This document shows, piece by piece, positions 17,801 through 27,582 of a DNA stretch of 64,000 bases (its first letter is position 1; each line of letters begins with the position of its first letter). This stretch comes from Prevotella sp. Lineage in GTDB: Bacteria > Bacteroidota > Bacteroidia > Bacteroidales > Bacteroidaceae. The position numbers and the translations under genes were made by a program. The notes under the pieces were generated by a model. That model saw nothing but the letters and a program-made list of their open reading frames with translations. It made no database searches and had not been told where the DNA came from. The stretch lies in contig JAGCDO010000033.1 of the NCBI GenBank assembly GCA_017651265.1, positions 1-64,000 of the forward strand, given 5' to 3'.

Positions 17801-19612
17801 ATGATGAAAAGATATAATATATATAAAAAGGTGTTAGGACTTGCGTTGGCAGTCCTCACCTTCGCGGCCTGTTCTGACACGTGGGATGAACACTATGACA
17901 GGTTAGGTGAAGGCAAGAACGATGCTACACTCTGGCAGGCCATTTCACAGAACAGCAACCTGAGTAACTTTGCCAAGGTTATTCAGGCCTGCGGCTACGA
18001 CAAGGCATTGAACAGCAGTCAGGTGTTCACCGTCTTCGCTCCTACCAATGACAATTTCTCTGCTCAGGAGGCTGACGAACTGATTGCTGCCTATAACGCA
18101 GAGAAAGGTAAGGTAAATGAAGATGACAATACGGTTATCAAGGAGTTCATTCAGAACCATATCGCGTTGTATAACCACTCTATCTCTGAATCGAGCAACG
18201 ACTCACTGGTTTTGATGAACGGCAAGAAAACCTTGCTGTCTGCCAGCAGTTTCTGTAACAGTCCGATTCTGTCAACCAACGGTCTTTATAACAATGGTGT
18301 TCTGTTTACCATTCAGGGAAAAGCCCGTTACTTCCCCACGGTATTCGAATACCTGCGTAAAGATGCCGATCTTGACAGTCTCTCAAGCTTCTTCTACAAC
18401 AGCCGTTTCTACCGCAAGGAGTTCATTCCCGGACGAAGCGTTCCCGGTGGTCTGGTAGATGGTAAGACCGTTTATCTCGACTCTGTCTTCGTACAGCAGA
18501 ACGATCTCTGGGATATGCTCTGGGCATATACGAACGAGGAAGACAGTACTTACTGGATGGTTGCTCCCACTAATAACGAGTGGAAGAAACTGATTGAAGA
18601 ATACGAGCCTTATTTCAACTACGACAATTTAACGGCATTCCGTGACTCGATGGCTTACACCATGCCGCGTTTGGCCATCGTTGCCGGTACCACCTTCAGT
18701 CGTACACTGAACACAGACGTTCACCTGACCGACTCTGCCATGTCAACTGATGCAATAGAGAATTACCTCAGTCGCCAATGGAGTTGGGGTAGCAACAACC
18801 TGCACTATTATCAGTACGGTGGTAAATCGGCTACCAACACCCAAAAGCCATTCTCAGCAACGGGCGTCTTCTCTGGCACCGACAATGTTGAATGCTCCAA
18901 TGGATTGGTGATGAAGTCTGATGACTGGAAAATCAACAAGCTGAACACGTTCTACCAGTGGAGAATCTACGAAGCAGAGGACGCATCCAACATCAAGGAA
19001 GTGAGTAAGAAAGAGAACACCACAACCAAAGAGATGGAGCCTACCATTGCTGCTGTTTCCCGTGAGGTACAGAACAACAACCGTTTCTATGGTAAGGTTT
19101 GGACCAACGAATTCGTGGAGTTCAGACAGATTCAGGCTACACAGAACCACTCTGTTACCTTCAACCTCCGTTCAGTGCTCTCCAACATCGGCTATGACAT
19201 CTATCTTGTTACAGCTCCTGCTTTGGCCAACGACAGTAACGCTACTGAAGAAGAGCGTCTGCCGACCAAACTGTCCTGCTCTATCAACTATCATAACCAG
19301 GATGGCGAGACAGAGACACAGATACTTCAATCAGGTGTGGAAACGAATCCTAATGTAGTGGACTATATCCTCTTAGCCGAAGACTTTAAGTTCCCGACAG
19401 CCTCTTATGGACTGACCGAAAGCGAGGCTCTGGTGACACTTGATGTTACGACCAAAGTGTCAGCTCCTGAGATACGCTCCAAGAAATATACGCGTACCAT
19501 GCGAATCGACTGTATCATGCTGGTTCCTCACGGCATCGCGAATGTCAACGAGGAACGATTTGAGATTGCGCCACATGGCGACGGAGACATCTTCCAATGG
19601 CTGAAGTACTAA
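17801..19612 (+). CDS. FAS1-domain lipoprotein, 603 aa
   Basis: Start placed at the first ATG (17801) after the heptad array; an in-frame TTG at 17795 is inside the repeat. Lipobox TFAAC (Cys24) followed by SDTWDEHYD, an acidic surface-export type tail. FAS1 domains at about 35-180 (VFTVFAPTNDNFS) and 185-330 (YWMVAPTNNEWKKL). A C-terminal beta-rich part (about 370-590) resembles that of the previous FAS1 protein. Third FAS1 lipoprotein of the locus, immediately before the second SusCD pair, so probably an accessory surface-binding component. Confidence 0.85.
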   Translation: MMKRYNIYKKVLGLALAVLTFAACSDTWDEHYDRLGEGKNDATLWQAISQNSNLSNFAKVIQACGYDKALNSSQVFTVFAPTNDNFSAQEADELIAAYNAEKGKVNEDDNTVIKEFIQNHIALYNHSISESSNDSLVLMNGKKTLLSASSFCNSPILSTNGLYNNGVLFTIQGKARYFPTVFEYLRKDADLDSLSSFFYNSRFYRKEFIPGRSVPGGLVDGKTVYLDSVFVQQNDLWDMLWAYTNEEDSTYWMVAPTNNEWKKLIEEYEPYFNYDNLTAFRDSMAYTMPRLAIVAGTTFSRTLNTDVHLTDSAMSTDAIENYLSRQWSWGSNNLHYYQYGGKSATNTQKPFSATGVFSGTDNVECSNGLVMKSDDWKINKLNTFYQWRIYEAEDASNIKEVSKKENTTTKEMEPTIAAVSREVQNNNRFYGKVWTNEFVEFRQIQATQNHSVTFNLRSVLSNIGYDIYLVTAPALANDSNATEEERLPTKLSCSINYHNQDGETETQILQSGVETNPNVVDYILLAEDFKFPTASYGLTESEALVTLDVTTKVSAPEIRSKKYTRTMRIDCIMLVPHGIANVNEERFEIAPHGDGDIFQWLKY

Positions 19613-19643
19613 TAATTAGTAATGAATTAAGAACTGTAAAGTT

Positions 19644-22600
19644 ATGAAGAAATATATATTATTTGGACTTACACTACTGATGGCCTTTCCTGTAAGCATT
19701 GCTGCACAGAACGAGGATGCGACAGAAGACGAAGATGTCATCTCAGTCCTTGCACGCAAGTTGCAACCGAAGCATAAGCAGTACCCCACACGCGTTATTC
19801 GCGGTCGTGTCGTCAGTGCCACCACAGGACAGCCCATTGCTGGTACCATCATCAGCGCTGATGATGTTGAAGGATACAGTACGCTGACCGAAGAGAACGG
19901 TACCTTCAAACTGAATGTACCCACATTCACCACATCAGTGTATATCAACATGCCTGACTATAATCCAGTTCGCTTAGGTCTGCAGAACACTGAACAGCAA
20001 CTGGAGGTCAAGCTCTATCCCCAGACTTTCTCAAAAGACTACGGGAAAGATATTAATGTACGTAATGACTATTCTACCGACGATTTCACCTATACCAATT
20101 CGGTGAATATCAAGGAAGAAGTGCAGAAGCACCTGGGAGCACAGGTATATAGCATCACCCGCAACGGTACACCCGGTGTTGGTAATGTAATGTTTGTGCA
20201 AGGTCTCAACTCACTCAATGTCAACGCTCAGCCGCTGGTTGTTATTGATGATGTCATCATCGACCAGCAGTACGGACGTACGATGCTCCATGAGGGTTTC
20301 TTCAATGATATCCTCTCGACCATCAATCCGGCTGACATCGAAAAGGTTACCGTGATCAGAAATGGTACAGCCCTGTATGGTGCCAAGGGTGCTAATGGCG
20401 TGATCCTGATTCAGACACACCGTAGCAAGTCGATGGCTACCCGTATCACAGCTAACATTTCTGCTGGTGTAACCCTGCAGCCGAAGTTCATCTCCGTGAT
20501 GGATGCCGAGCAGTACCGTAGCTACACCTCTGAGTTGCTGAAGTCAACCAATACACGTAACCGTACCTTCAAGTTCCTGAAGGAGGATCCTGACTACTAT
20601 TACTACACACAGTACCACCAGAACACAGACTGGAAGGACTATGTGTATCGTACAGCCATGACCCAGAACTACGGTATTAATATTGAAGGTGGTGATGCTG
20701 TGGCTAACTATAACCTCTCTGTAGGATACATCACGCAGCAGAGCACATTGAAGTATAACGACATGGATCGTTTGAACATCCGTTTCAATACTGATATCTC
20801 ACTGAGCGACCGCTTTGACATCCGCTTCGACGCTTCATTCGGAAACATCACCCGTGATATCCGAAACGATGGTGCCCCTGCCGGTTACGACGAGGGTACG
20901 CCTACTGCGCCTGGATTCCTGGCCTACATCAAGAGTCCGTTCATGAGTCCTTATAGCTATGGTATGGGACGCTTGTCTGACACCCACTACGACATCGATC
21001 AGGAGTCGTATCTGTCAGAGGCCCTGGCCAACTACAAGAACTACAACTGGAAGTTGGGTAACCCTGCAGCCATTAACGAGTATTCCGAGGCTGAGAACAA
21101 GAACCGACTGGAGAACTCCATGCTGAACCTGACCGTTACGCCTAAGTTCCGTCTTACCCGTAACCTCACTATCTCGGAGCACTTCAGCTATAACCTGGTG
21201 AACACCAATGAGGCATTCTACATTCCTATCAACGGTACACCAAGTTACTATGTAGGCAGTATCGGTGCCTATCGTGACAACGAGGTACGCTCACTGGCTT
21301 CCAAGCAGAACTCTGTGCTGAGCGACACCCGTCTTGACTGGCAGAACCGCTACAATGCACACTTCATCCATCTCTTCGGTGGTGCTCGCATCAACTGGGA
21401 GAGCTATTCCATGACTTCCCTGCTCGGTTACAATACAGGTAATGATAAGCAGCCGTTCTTGAAGTCAAGTCTTACCAACACCAACGACTTCGGTACCAGT
21501 GACAACTGGAACTCGCTGGCTTGGTATGCTCAGGCTGAGTACAACTATCTGGGCCGTTACTTCCTGCAGGCTAACCTCACGGTAGAGGGTTCTTCCCGCT
21601 TTGGCCGTGATGGCGGTGACCTCCGCGTCTTCGACGCTGCATGGGGTATCTTCCCCGGTGTACAGGCTGCATGGATTATCAGTAATGAGCCGTGGATGGC
21701 TAAGATGAAGGCCATTAACTTCCTGCGTCTGTCTGCTGGCTTTGACGTAAGTGGTAATGATGATATCGACTATTACGCTGCCCGTAGCTTCTTCAGTGCT
21801 TCGCAGTTCCTCAACACCATTGCAGGAATCAGTTTCGATGGCATTGGAAACACCAAGATCCAATGGGAGACAACCCGTCGTATCAACGTTGGTCTGGAGG
21901 CTAACCTCTTCAACAACCGTTTGAGCATCGGTCTGAACGGCTTCCGTTCTACCACCGACAACCTGCTCACCCGTCAGTCACTGGGCTTCCTCAGCGGTCT
22001 GAACCAGAACTGGACCAACGACGGTAAGCTGAAGAACATCGGATTCGACGCTTCTGCTGCTGTCAAGGTATTAGCCTTGAAAGACTTCCAGTGGGAGGTT
22101 GGAGCCAGCGTAGGTCACTTCAAGAATGAGATTACGCAGTTGCCCGAAGGCGCAAGCTTTATCGACAACGAAGTATATGGAGCAACGATCCGCACCCAGG
22201 TAGGCCAGGCTGCCAACCTGTTCTACGGACACAAGTCGCTCGGTGTATTCGCCACAACAGCTGAGGCTGATGCTGCCAGTCTGTTCGTACTCAAGGAGAA
22301 CGGTATCGACCGTGACTATTACAAGGCAGGTGATATCCACTTTGCCGACCTCGATGGCGATCATCAGATTACTGATGCCGACCGTACGGTTATCGGCGAT
22401 CCTAATCCCGATATCTATGGTAACATCTTCACGACCTTATCCTACAAGCATCTGAAACTGGATCTCCGCTTCAACTACTCATTGGGCAATGATGTGTATA
22501 ACTATCAGCGTTCACAGTTGGAAGGCGGTAGCCGCTTCATGAACCAGACCACAGCCATGCTTCGCCGCTGGCAGGTGGAAGGACAGGTGACGGATATCCC

Positions 22601-22895
22601 GCAGATCACCTTCCAGGATCCGCTTGGCAACTCTCGTTTCAGCGACCGATGGATTGAGGACGGTAGCTATCTCCGTCTGAAGACCGTTACCCTTAGCTAC
22701 GACCTGCCGCTCCGCAGCGAGTACCTGCAGGGTCTGCAGTTCTGGGTACAGGCTAACAATGTCTTCACCCTGACGAAGTATCTCGGCAGCGATCCTGAGT
22801 TCACCATGACTTCCAATGTCATCGGACAAGGTATCGACTTGGGACAGATTAGTCAGAGTCGTTCCTTCGTGGCCGGAATTAAGATTAAACTCTAA
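19644..22895 (+). CDS. SusC-type TonB-dependent transporter (locus 1, second copy)
   Basis: 1083 residues. Signal peptide to about 21 (VSIAAQ). CarboxypepD-regulatory-like domain at about 49-115 (VIRGRVVSATTGQPIAGT), preceded by an acidic stretch (EDATEDEDVIS). The plug contains TVIRNGTALYGAKGANGVIL; the barrel ends in SRSFVAGIKIKL. Paired with the SusD encoded 30 bp downstream. The N-terminal extension (GRVV domain plus a YPQTFSKDYGKD linker) differs from the first SusC, so the two are not recent duplicates. Confidence 0.95.
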   Translation: MKKYILFGLTLLMAFPVSIAAQNEDATEDEDVISVLARKLQPKHKQYPTRVIRGRVVSATTGQPIAGTIISADDVEGYSTLTEENGTFKLNVPTFTTSVYINMPDYNPVRLGLQNTEQQLEVKLYPQTFSKDYGKDINVRNDYSTDDFTYTNSVNIKEEVQKHLGAQVYSITRNGTPGVGNVMFVQGLNSLNVNAQPLVVIDDVIIDQQYGRTMLHEGFFNDILSTINPADIEKVTVIRNGTALYGAKGANGVILIQTHRSKSMATRITANISAGVTLQPKFISVMDAEQYRSYTSELLKSTNTRNRTFKFLKEDPDYYYYTQYHQNTDWKDYVYRTAMTQNYGINIEGGDAVANYNLSVGYITQQSTLKYNDMDRLNIRFNTDISLSDRFDIRFDASFGNITRDIRNDGAPAGYDEGTPTAPGFLAYIKSPFMSPYSYGMGRLSDTHYDIDQESYLSEALANYKNYNWKLGNPAAINEYSEAENKNRLENSMLNLTVTPKFRLTRNLTISEHFSYNLVNTNEAFYIPINGTPSYYVGSIGAYRDNEVRSLASKQNSVLSDTRLDWQNRYNAHFIHLFGGARINWESYSMTSLLGYNTGNDKQPFLKSSLTNTNDFGTSDNWNSLAWYAQAEYNYLGRYFLQANLTVEGSSRFGRDGGDLRVFDAAWGIFPGVQAAWIISNEPWMAKMKAINFLRLSAGFDVSGNDDIDYYAARSFFSASQFLNTIAGISFDGIGNTKIQWETTRRINVGLEANLFNNRLSIGLNGFRSTTDNLLTRQSLGFLSGLNQNWTNDGKLKNIGFDASAAVKVLALKDFQWEVGASVGHFKNEITQLPEGASFIDNEVYGATIRTQVGQAANLFYGHKSLGVFATTAEADAASLFVLKENGIDRDYYKAGDIHFADLDGDHQITDADRTVIGDPNPDIYGNIFTTLSYKHLKLDLRFNYSLGNDVYNYQRSQLEGGSRFMNQTTAMLRRWQVEGQVTDIPQITFQDPLGNSRFSDRWIEDGSYLRLKTVTLSYDLPLRSEYLQGLQFWVQANNVFTLTKYLGSDPEFTMTSNVIGQGIDLGQISQSRSFVAGIKIKL

Positions 22896-22925
22896 TTGAA
22901 AGTTGAAAACTGAAAATTGAAAATT
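22896..22925 (+). repeat. Heptad array filling the susC-susD gap
   Basis: Units TTGAAAG, TTGAAAA, CTGAAAA, TTGAAAA (22896-22923) start right after the susC stop and run into the susD ATG at 22926. An in-frame TTG at 22917 lies in the repeat and is not a likely start. Confidence 0.7.
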
Positions 22926-24806
22926 ATGATTACTAAGATATATAAATTCATCTTCGCTTTCAGCGTCATCTGTGGCTTGGCTTCCTGCTCCGATTTCTTT
23001 GACCAGGAGTCTGAGCATGTAATCTTCACAGAAAAGGACCACCTGCACAATGCTACCGACACCATCTACAGTGTTATTGGTATCTTGAACAAACTGCAGG
23101 CCATTGGCGACCGTACCGTACTGCTCGGTGAGGTGCGTGGCGATCTTGTTGATATCACCAATACAGCCAACAGCGACTTGCGCGACATGGCTCTATTCAA
23201 CATGGGTGACGACAACCAGTATAACCAGCCACGCGACTACTATGCAGTGATCAACAACTGTAATTATTTCATTGCCAACGTAGATACCGCCATGAAGAAC
23301 AACCGTAATGAGTATCTCTTCATGAGGGAGTATGTGGCCGTGAAGGCTATCCGTGCCTGGACCTATCTCCAGCTGGTGCTTAACTATGGTTCTGTTCCCT
23401 TCGTAACAGATCCTATTCTCAGTAAGATCGATGCAGAGAAGGAGTTCCCCAGGTATAACCTGCAGGATATCTGCCAGTATTTCATCAACGACCTTGCTCC
23501 CCTGACCGACCGTTGGGCCAATGAGTATCCGAACTATGGTAACATCAGAACCCTCAGAAACGGTGCTTCCAGACTGCTTTTCTTCCCTGTGAACATCGTG
23601 TTGGGTGATCTGAACCTCTGGCTGGCCAGCGTCACTGGCAATCAGTCAACCTACCGCGAAGCTGCCATGCGCTACTATAAGTACATATCGCAGCGTAATG
23701 GTGACAACTCAACCTACCCCATTGGCGGCAGCTACTATTCTTGGATGCCTGGATCAGCAACATGGGACAGCATGTATGGTTATATAAGCGGTGGTGACTA
23801 TAGCTCAGAGACCTATGGACAGAATACTGAGCTCATCACTGTTATCGCCGGTGACTCTATCCCCGCAGAAGGAAACTATAGTCAGCTGCGCAACTTGTTC
23901 TACTCCCGTGAGGACAACGACTACCATGTAAGCATCGTTCCTTCCACCGGTATGTTCAATCTGTCAGAGAGTCAGGCTAACTGCTGTGTAAGTTCTACAG
24001 GTACCACCTTCTACTATGCACCAAGTGACTTGACACGACACAGAGCAGGTGACCTGCGCCTGTATTACTGCTATGACTGGGGACAGGGTACCAATACTTT
24101 AACGGGCGAGCGCTATGATGTATCGTACATCGACAAGCAGTCGTTCCAGAACATCCACATCTATCGTCGTTCCATGATCTATCTGCGTTTGGCAGAAGCC
24201 CTCAACGGAGCAGGATTCCCACGTGCTGCCTTCAGCATCCTGTCAACAGGTCTGAACAACGAAATCCTCAGTCAGGAAATCTATCCTCGTTGCTCTCAGA
24301 GCGACTCCTTGTGGATCAGTCAGATTGACTTCCCCGAGACTCGTTATGGTATCATAACGGTTCAGGAGTATGCTAATCAGACTTCGACAGCTAACCACAA
24401 CACCATAGGTATCCACACCCGCGGTTCCGGTTGGACACCGTTTAACGAATACTACAAGTTGCCAGATGTTGAGCCGTTGTTCGAGGTTGATGAAGAAGGT
24501 AATCCTATTGAAGGTTCTTATATCTACCAGAAGGATACACCAGAACTGACCCAAAGGCAGAAGGAATTCGTTGACAGTCTGCTGCTCAACGAGAACGGTC
24601 TGGAACTGGCCTTCGAGGGCACCCGCTTCTATGATATCATGCGCTTTGCTTACCGTCAGCCGAACCCCGGACAGTTCCTTGCAGATAAGGTTTATGCCCG
24701 TCGCGGTAAGGCCAACAGCGGTGCAATGCGCGGTGAGATCAAGAAGGACCTGACCGACCAGCGTAACTGGTTCCTCCAGTGGAACGGTCAGATTGGTCTG
24801 CAATAG
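22926..24806 (+). CDS. SusD/RagB-family surface lipoprotein (locus 1, second copy)
   Basis: 626 residues from the ATG at 22926 (MITKIYKF). Lipobox GLASC (Cys21) followed by SDFFDQE. SusD N-terminal and C-terminal signatures are present, the latter as LELAFEGTRFYDIMRFAYR. Last gene of the 17-kb FAS1/SusCD unit; a strong terminator follows at 24838. It binds the ligand for the SusC just upstream. Confidence 0.94.
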   Translation: MITKIYKFIFAFSVICGLASCSDFFDQESEHVIFTEKDHLHNATDTIYSVIGILNKLQAIGDRTVLLGEVRGDLVDITNTANSDLRDMALFNMGDDNQYNQPRDYYAVINNCNYFIANVDTAMKNNRNEYLFMREYVAVKAIRAWTYLQLVLNYGSVPFVTDPILSKIDAEKEFPRYNLQDICQYFINDLAPLTDRWANEYPNYGNIRTLRNGASRLLFFPVNIVLGDLNLWLASVTGNQSTYREAAMRYYKYISQRNGDNSTYPIGGSYYSWMPGSATWDSMYGYISGGDYSSETYGQNTELITVIAGDSIPAEGNYSQLRNLFYSREDNDYHVSIVPSTGMFNLSESQANCCVSSTGTTFYYAPSDLTRHRAGDLRLYYCYDWGQGTNTLTGERYDVSYIDKQSFQNIHIYRRSMIYLRLAEALNGAGFPRAAFSILSTGLNNEILSQEIYPRCSQSDSLWISQIDFPETRYGIITVQEYANQTSTANHNTIGIHTRGSGWTPFNEYYKLPDVEPLFEVDEEGNPIEGSYIYQKDTPELTQRQKEFVDSLLLNENGLELAFEGTRFYDIMRFAYRQPNPGQFLADKVYARRGKANSGAMRGEIKKDLTDQRNWFLQWNGQIGLQ

Positions 24807-24837
24807 ACGAATCCTACAGAAACAACCTATAAAAAGG

Positions 24838-24872
24838 AAATCCCTGAACCGATAACGTTCAGGGATTTTTTT
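24838..24872 (+). terminator. Terminator of the FAS1/SusCD unit
   Basis: A perfect 12-bp stem AAATCCCTGAAC (24838-24849) / GTTCAGGGATTT (24857-24868) with a 7-nt loop and a run of seven T. It lies 31 bp after the last SusD. Confidence 0.9.
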
Positions 24873-24908
24873 GTGTTGACAAACGGAATGGATGTCTATT
24901 AGGCATTG

Positions 24909-24967
24909 TTCCCAACATGGGAATAATTTGTTCCCAGCATGGGAACACTTCATTCCCAACATGGGAA
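24909..24967. repeat. Three palindromes TTCCCAnnnTGGGAA at 22-bp period
   Basis: Fifteen-bp palindromes at 24909-24923, 24931-24945 and 24953-24967 (TTCCCAACATGGGAA, with one A-to-G variant). Starts are exactly 22 bp apart and the 7-bp spacers differ. The array lies between the SusCD terminator and the argD promoter. A four-copy relative is at 42936-43016. Confidence 0.85.
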
Positions 24968-25047
24968 AAAATATCATTCCTTGTGCGGGAAGAGGCAAAC
25001 AAATGCAAAAAGATAGAGAAATGTAAGGGATTGTCGGATAAATGCAG

Positions 25048-25055
25048 TAACTTTG
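25048..25055 (+). promoter_or_regulatory. Predicted -7 box of the argD-proC operon
   Basis: TAACTTTG matches TAnnTTTG and lies 28 bp before the argD ATG. I see no good -33 TTTG at the usual distance, and no perfect TTATGCA half-site. Confidence 0.45.
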
Positions 25056-25083
25056 CAACCGATTTATGTAATATAGTAACGAA

Positions 25084-26211
25084 ATGAAGTTATTCGACGT
25101 ATATCCGCTCTTCGATGTAAACATCGTCAAGGGAAAAGGTTGCAAGGTTTGGGACGATAAAGGACAGGAGTATCTTGACCTCTATGGCGGTCATGCCGTC
25201 ATCAGCATTGGTCATGCTCACCCCCATTATATCAGCAAGGTGAATGAACAACTCGGCAAACTCGGGTTCTACTCGAACTCCGTAGTGAATAAGCTGCAGG
25301 TGGAACTGGCAGAGCGACTGGGCAGGATCAGTGGTTATGATGACTATCAGCTGTTCCTGATCAACTCCGGTGCTGAGGCCAACGAGAATGCCCTGAAGCT
25401 GGCATCGTTCACCAACGGTCGTACGCGTGTTCTCAGTGCTGCCAAGGCTTTTCACGGAAGAACATCACTTGCTGTGGAGGTAACGAACAATCCCAAGATC
25501 ATCGCACCCATCAATGCCAACGGTCATGTCACCTATCTGCCGCTGAACGATCTGCCGGCATGGGAGAAAGAACTGGCAAAAGGCGATGTGTGTGCTGTCA
25601 TTCTGGAGTGCATCCAGGGTGTGGGTGGCATCCAGCTGGCTACAGAGGAGTTTGCACAAGGATTGGCTGCTGCCTGCAAGAAACACGGCACCATCCTGAT
25701 CTGCGATGAGATCCAGTGCGGTTACGGTCGTAGCGGAAAGTTCTTCGCCCACCAGTGGTTAGGCATCCGTCCTGATATCATCACCGTGGCCAAAGGCATT
25801 GCCAACGGCTTCCCCATGGGTGGCGTATTGATCTCGCCCAACTTCAAACCCGTTTATGGACAGTTAGGAACCACCTTCGGTGGAAACCATCTGGCTTGTG
25901 CCGCAGCATTGGCCGTGCTTGATGTCTTCGAAGAGGAACATCTCGTGGAGAATGCCCGTGTTGTTGGGGACTATCTCATCAACGAGATCAAACAGTTAAA
26001 CAACGATAGAATCAAGGATGTGAGAGGACGCGGTTTGATGATTGGTATCGACCTTGACGTGCCGCATCAGGAGGTGCGGAAGCCACTGATCTACGAACAG
26101 CATTGCTTCACAGGCTGTGCAGGCACAAATATCCTGCGTCTGCTGCCGCCGCTTTGTCTGACGCAGGCTGAGGCTGATGATTTTATTACAAGACTGAAGA
26201 AATGTTTATAG
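25084..26211 (+). CDS. argD: Acetyl/succinylornithine aminotransferase
   Basis: PLP-dependent class III aminotransferase of arginine synthesis, converting the acyl-glutamate semialdehyde to acyl-ornithine. 375 residues, normal length. Phosphate-binding SGAEANE at 95-101, PLP-ring Asp208 in CDEIQCGYGRSG, and catalytic Lys237 in ITVAKGIANG. Starts the plus-strand arg/pro operon; proC follows after 8 bp. With a SOTCase-type argF' at the far end, the substrate is more likely succinylated than acetylated, but the sequence alone does not settle this. Confidence 0.94.
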   Translation: MKLFDVYPLFDVNIVKGKGCKVWDDKGQEYLDLYGGHAVISIGHAHPHYISKVNEQLGKLGFYSNSVVNKLQVELAERLGRISGYDDYQLFLINSGAEANENALKLASFTNGRTRVLSAAKAFHGRTSLAVEVTNNPKIIAPINANGHVTYLPLNDLPAWEKELAKGDVCAVILECIQGVGGIQLATEEFAQGLAAACKKHGTILICDEIQCGYGRSGKFFAHQWLGIRPDIITVAKGIANGFPMGGVLISPNFKPVYGQLGTTFGGNHLACAAALAVLDVFEEEHLVENARVVGDYLINEIKQLNNDRIKDVRGRGLMIGIDLDVPHQEVRKPLIYEQHCFTGCAGTNILRLLPPLCLTQAEADDFITRLKKCL

Positions 26212-26219
26212 TCTAAGAT

Positions 26220-27002
26220 ATGAGTAAGATTGCAGTGATTGGCGCTGGTGCCATGGGAGGCGCCACCGTGGAAGGATTGATCAAAGGCGACTATTTCCGC
26301 AACGAGGATATCACCGTTGCCGATCCGTCGCAGAAGGTGATTGACAAATTCGCCCAAATGGGATTGGCCGTTACGACCGACAATCAGTTGGCTGCCGAGT
26401 CGGCCGATGTGGTGTGCGTGGTGGTGAAGCCCTGGCTGGTGGAGCACGTGCTCAAGGATATCAAACCAGGATTGGATCCTCAGAAGCAACTACTCATCGT
26501 GATTGCTGCCGGCGTACCATCTGCCAGCATCAAGGAATGGTTGGGCGAGAAGTGCCCTCCCCTCTTCCTCGTCATCCCCAACATCGCTATTGCTGAGATG
26601 GCTTCGATGACCTTCATCGTGCCCGTGGGAGCCTCGGAGAAAGATACTCAGATTGTAGTGGACATCTTTAACGAGATGGGTAACACGGTGATTACCGACG
26701 AGCAGCATCTGGCTGCAGGTACCACCCTGGCCAGCTGCGGTATTGCCTATGCCATGCGTTATATCCGTGCGGCCAGTGAAGGTGGCGTGGAATTAGGATT
26801 CAAGGCCGACGATGCGAAGAAGATCGTGATGCAGACCATGAAGGGTGCGGTAGAACTGCTGGAAGCCAGTGGTTTGCATCCCGAAGCTGCTATCGACCTG
26901 GTGGCCACTCCTGGCGGTGTCACCATCAAAGGCCTCAACGAGATGGAGCATGCTGGCTTCACCTCTGCCGTTATCCGCGGACTGAAAGCTGGAGCGAAAT
27001 AA
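26220..27002 (+). CDS. proC: Pyrroline-5-carboxylate reductase
   Basis: Last step of proline synthesis: NAD(P)H-dependent reduction of pyrroline-5-carboxylate. 260 residues. N-terminal Rossmann motif GAGAMGG at 8-14; VVVKPWLVE and, near the C-terminus, the family signature VATPGGVTIKGLNEME with the following helix that forms the dimer active site. Tightly packed between argD and the XRE-cupin gene, and proB and proA lie further along the same strand. Confidence 0.95.
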   Translation: MSKIAVIGAGAMGGATVEGLIKGDYFRNEDITVADPSQKVIDKFAQMGLAVTTDNQLAAESADVVCVVVKPWLVEHVLKDIKPGLDPQKQLLIVIAAGVPSASIKEWLGEKCPPLFLVIPNIAIAEMASMTFIVPVGASEKDTQIVVDIFNEMGNTVITDEQHLAAGTTLASCGIAYAMRYIRAASEGGVELGFKADDAKKIVMQTMKGAVELLEASGLHPEAAIDLVATPGGVTIKGLNEMEHAGFTSAVIRGLKAGAK

Positions 27003-27023
27003 TTGAAAATAGAGAATTAAGAT

Positions 27024-27581
27024 ATGGAAGAACAACTGAAACAAATAGGTGAGCGCCTGCGCGGACTCCGTGACGTGCTGGATATCTCTATTGGTGAGAT
27101 GGCAGAAACCATCGGCATCAGTGAGGAGAAGTATGAGAAGATCGAGGCTGGTGAGTTGGACATCACCATCTCGAACCTGATGAAGATCGCCCACAAATAT
27201 GGAATCTCTGCCGAGGAACTGATGTTCGCAGAGGCGCCTCATATGAAGTCGTACTTCGTGGTACGCAAAGGACAAGGCATGTCGGTTGAGCGTACGAAAG
27301 CCTACAAGTACCAGAGTCTGGTAAGCGGTTTCGTGAACCACAAGGCCGATGTGTTCATCGTTACCGTGGAACCGAAACCCGGTGCACGCACCATCTACAA
27401 GAATACACACCCTGGACAGGAGTTCAACCTCGTACTTGAAGGTGCTATGGAACTGTATATCGGTGGTAAGACCATGATTCTTGAGGAAGGCGACAGCATC
27501 TATTTCGACTCGTCAAAGCCTCACGGCATGCTGGCAGTAGGCGATAAGCCTGTGAAGTTCCTCGCCTTTACTGTGGAGTAA
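27024..27581 (+). CDS. XRE-family regulator with C-terminal cupin domain
   Basis: 185 residues. Helix-turn-helix at about 7-62 (GEMAETIGISEEKYEKIEAG), cupin_2 barrel at about 110-185 (GARTIYKNTHPGQEFNLVLE, then GDSIYFDSSKPHGM). Such proteins usually sense a small molecule through the cupin. It sits between proC and an acyl-CoA ligase; from memory the same trio is common in Bacteroides. It may regulate the ligase or the arg/pro genes, but no target can be read from the sequence. Confidence 0.88.
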   Translation: MEEQLKQIGERLRGLRDVLDISIGEMAETIGISEEKYEKIEAGELDITISNLMKIAHKYGISAEELMFAEAPHMKSYFVVRKGQGMSVERTKAYKYQSLVSGFVNHKADVFIVTVEPKPGARTIYKNTHPGQEFNLVLEGAMELYIGGKTMILEEGDSIYFDSSKPHGMLAVGDKPVKFLAFTVE

Positions 27582-27582
27582 A

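Noticed and set aside
24243-25145. 300-codon minus-strand frame across the susD end, the terminator and the argD start
   Set aside because: Crosses a strong terminator and the palindrome array, and overlaps two real genes; no domain recognised.
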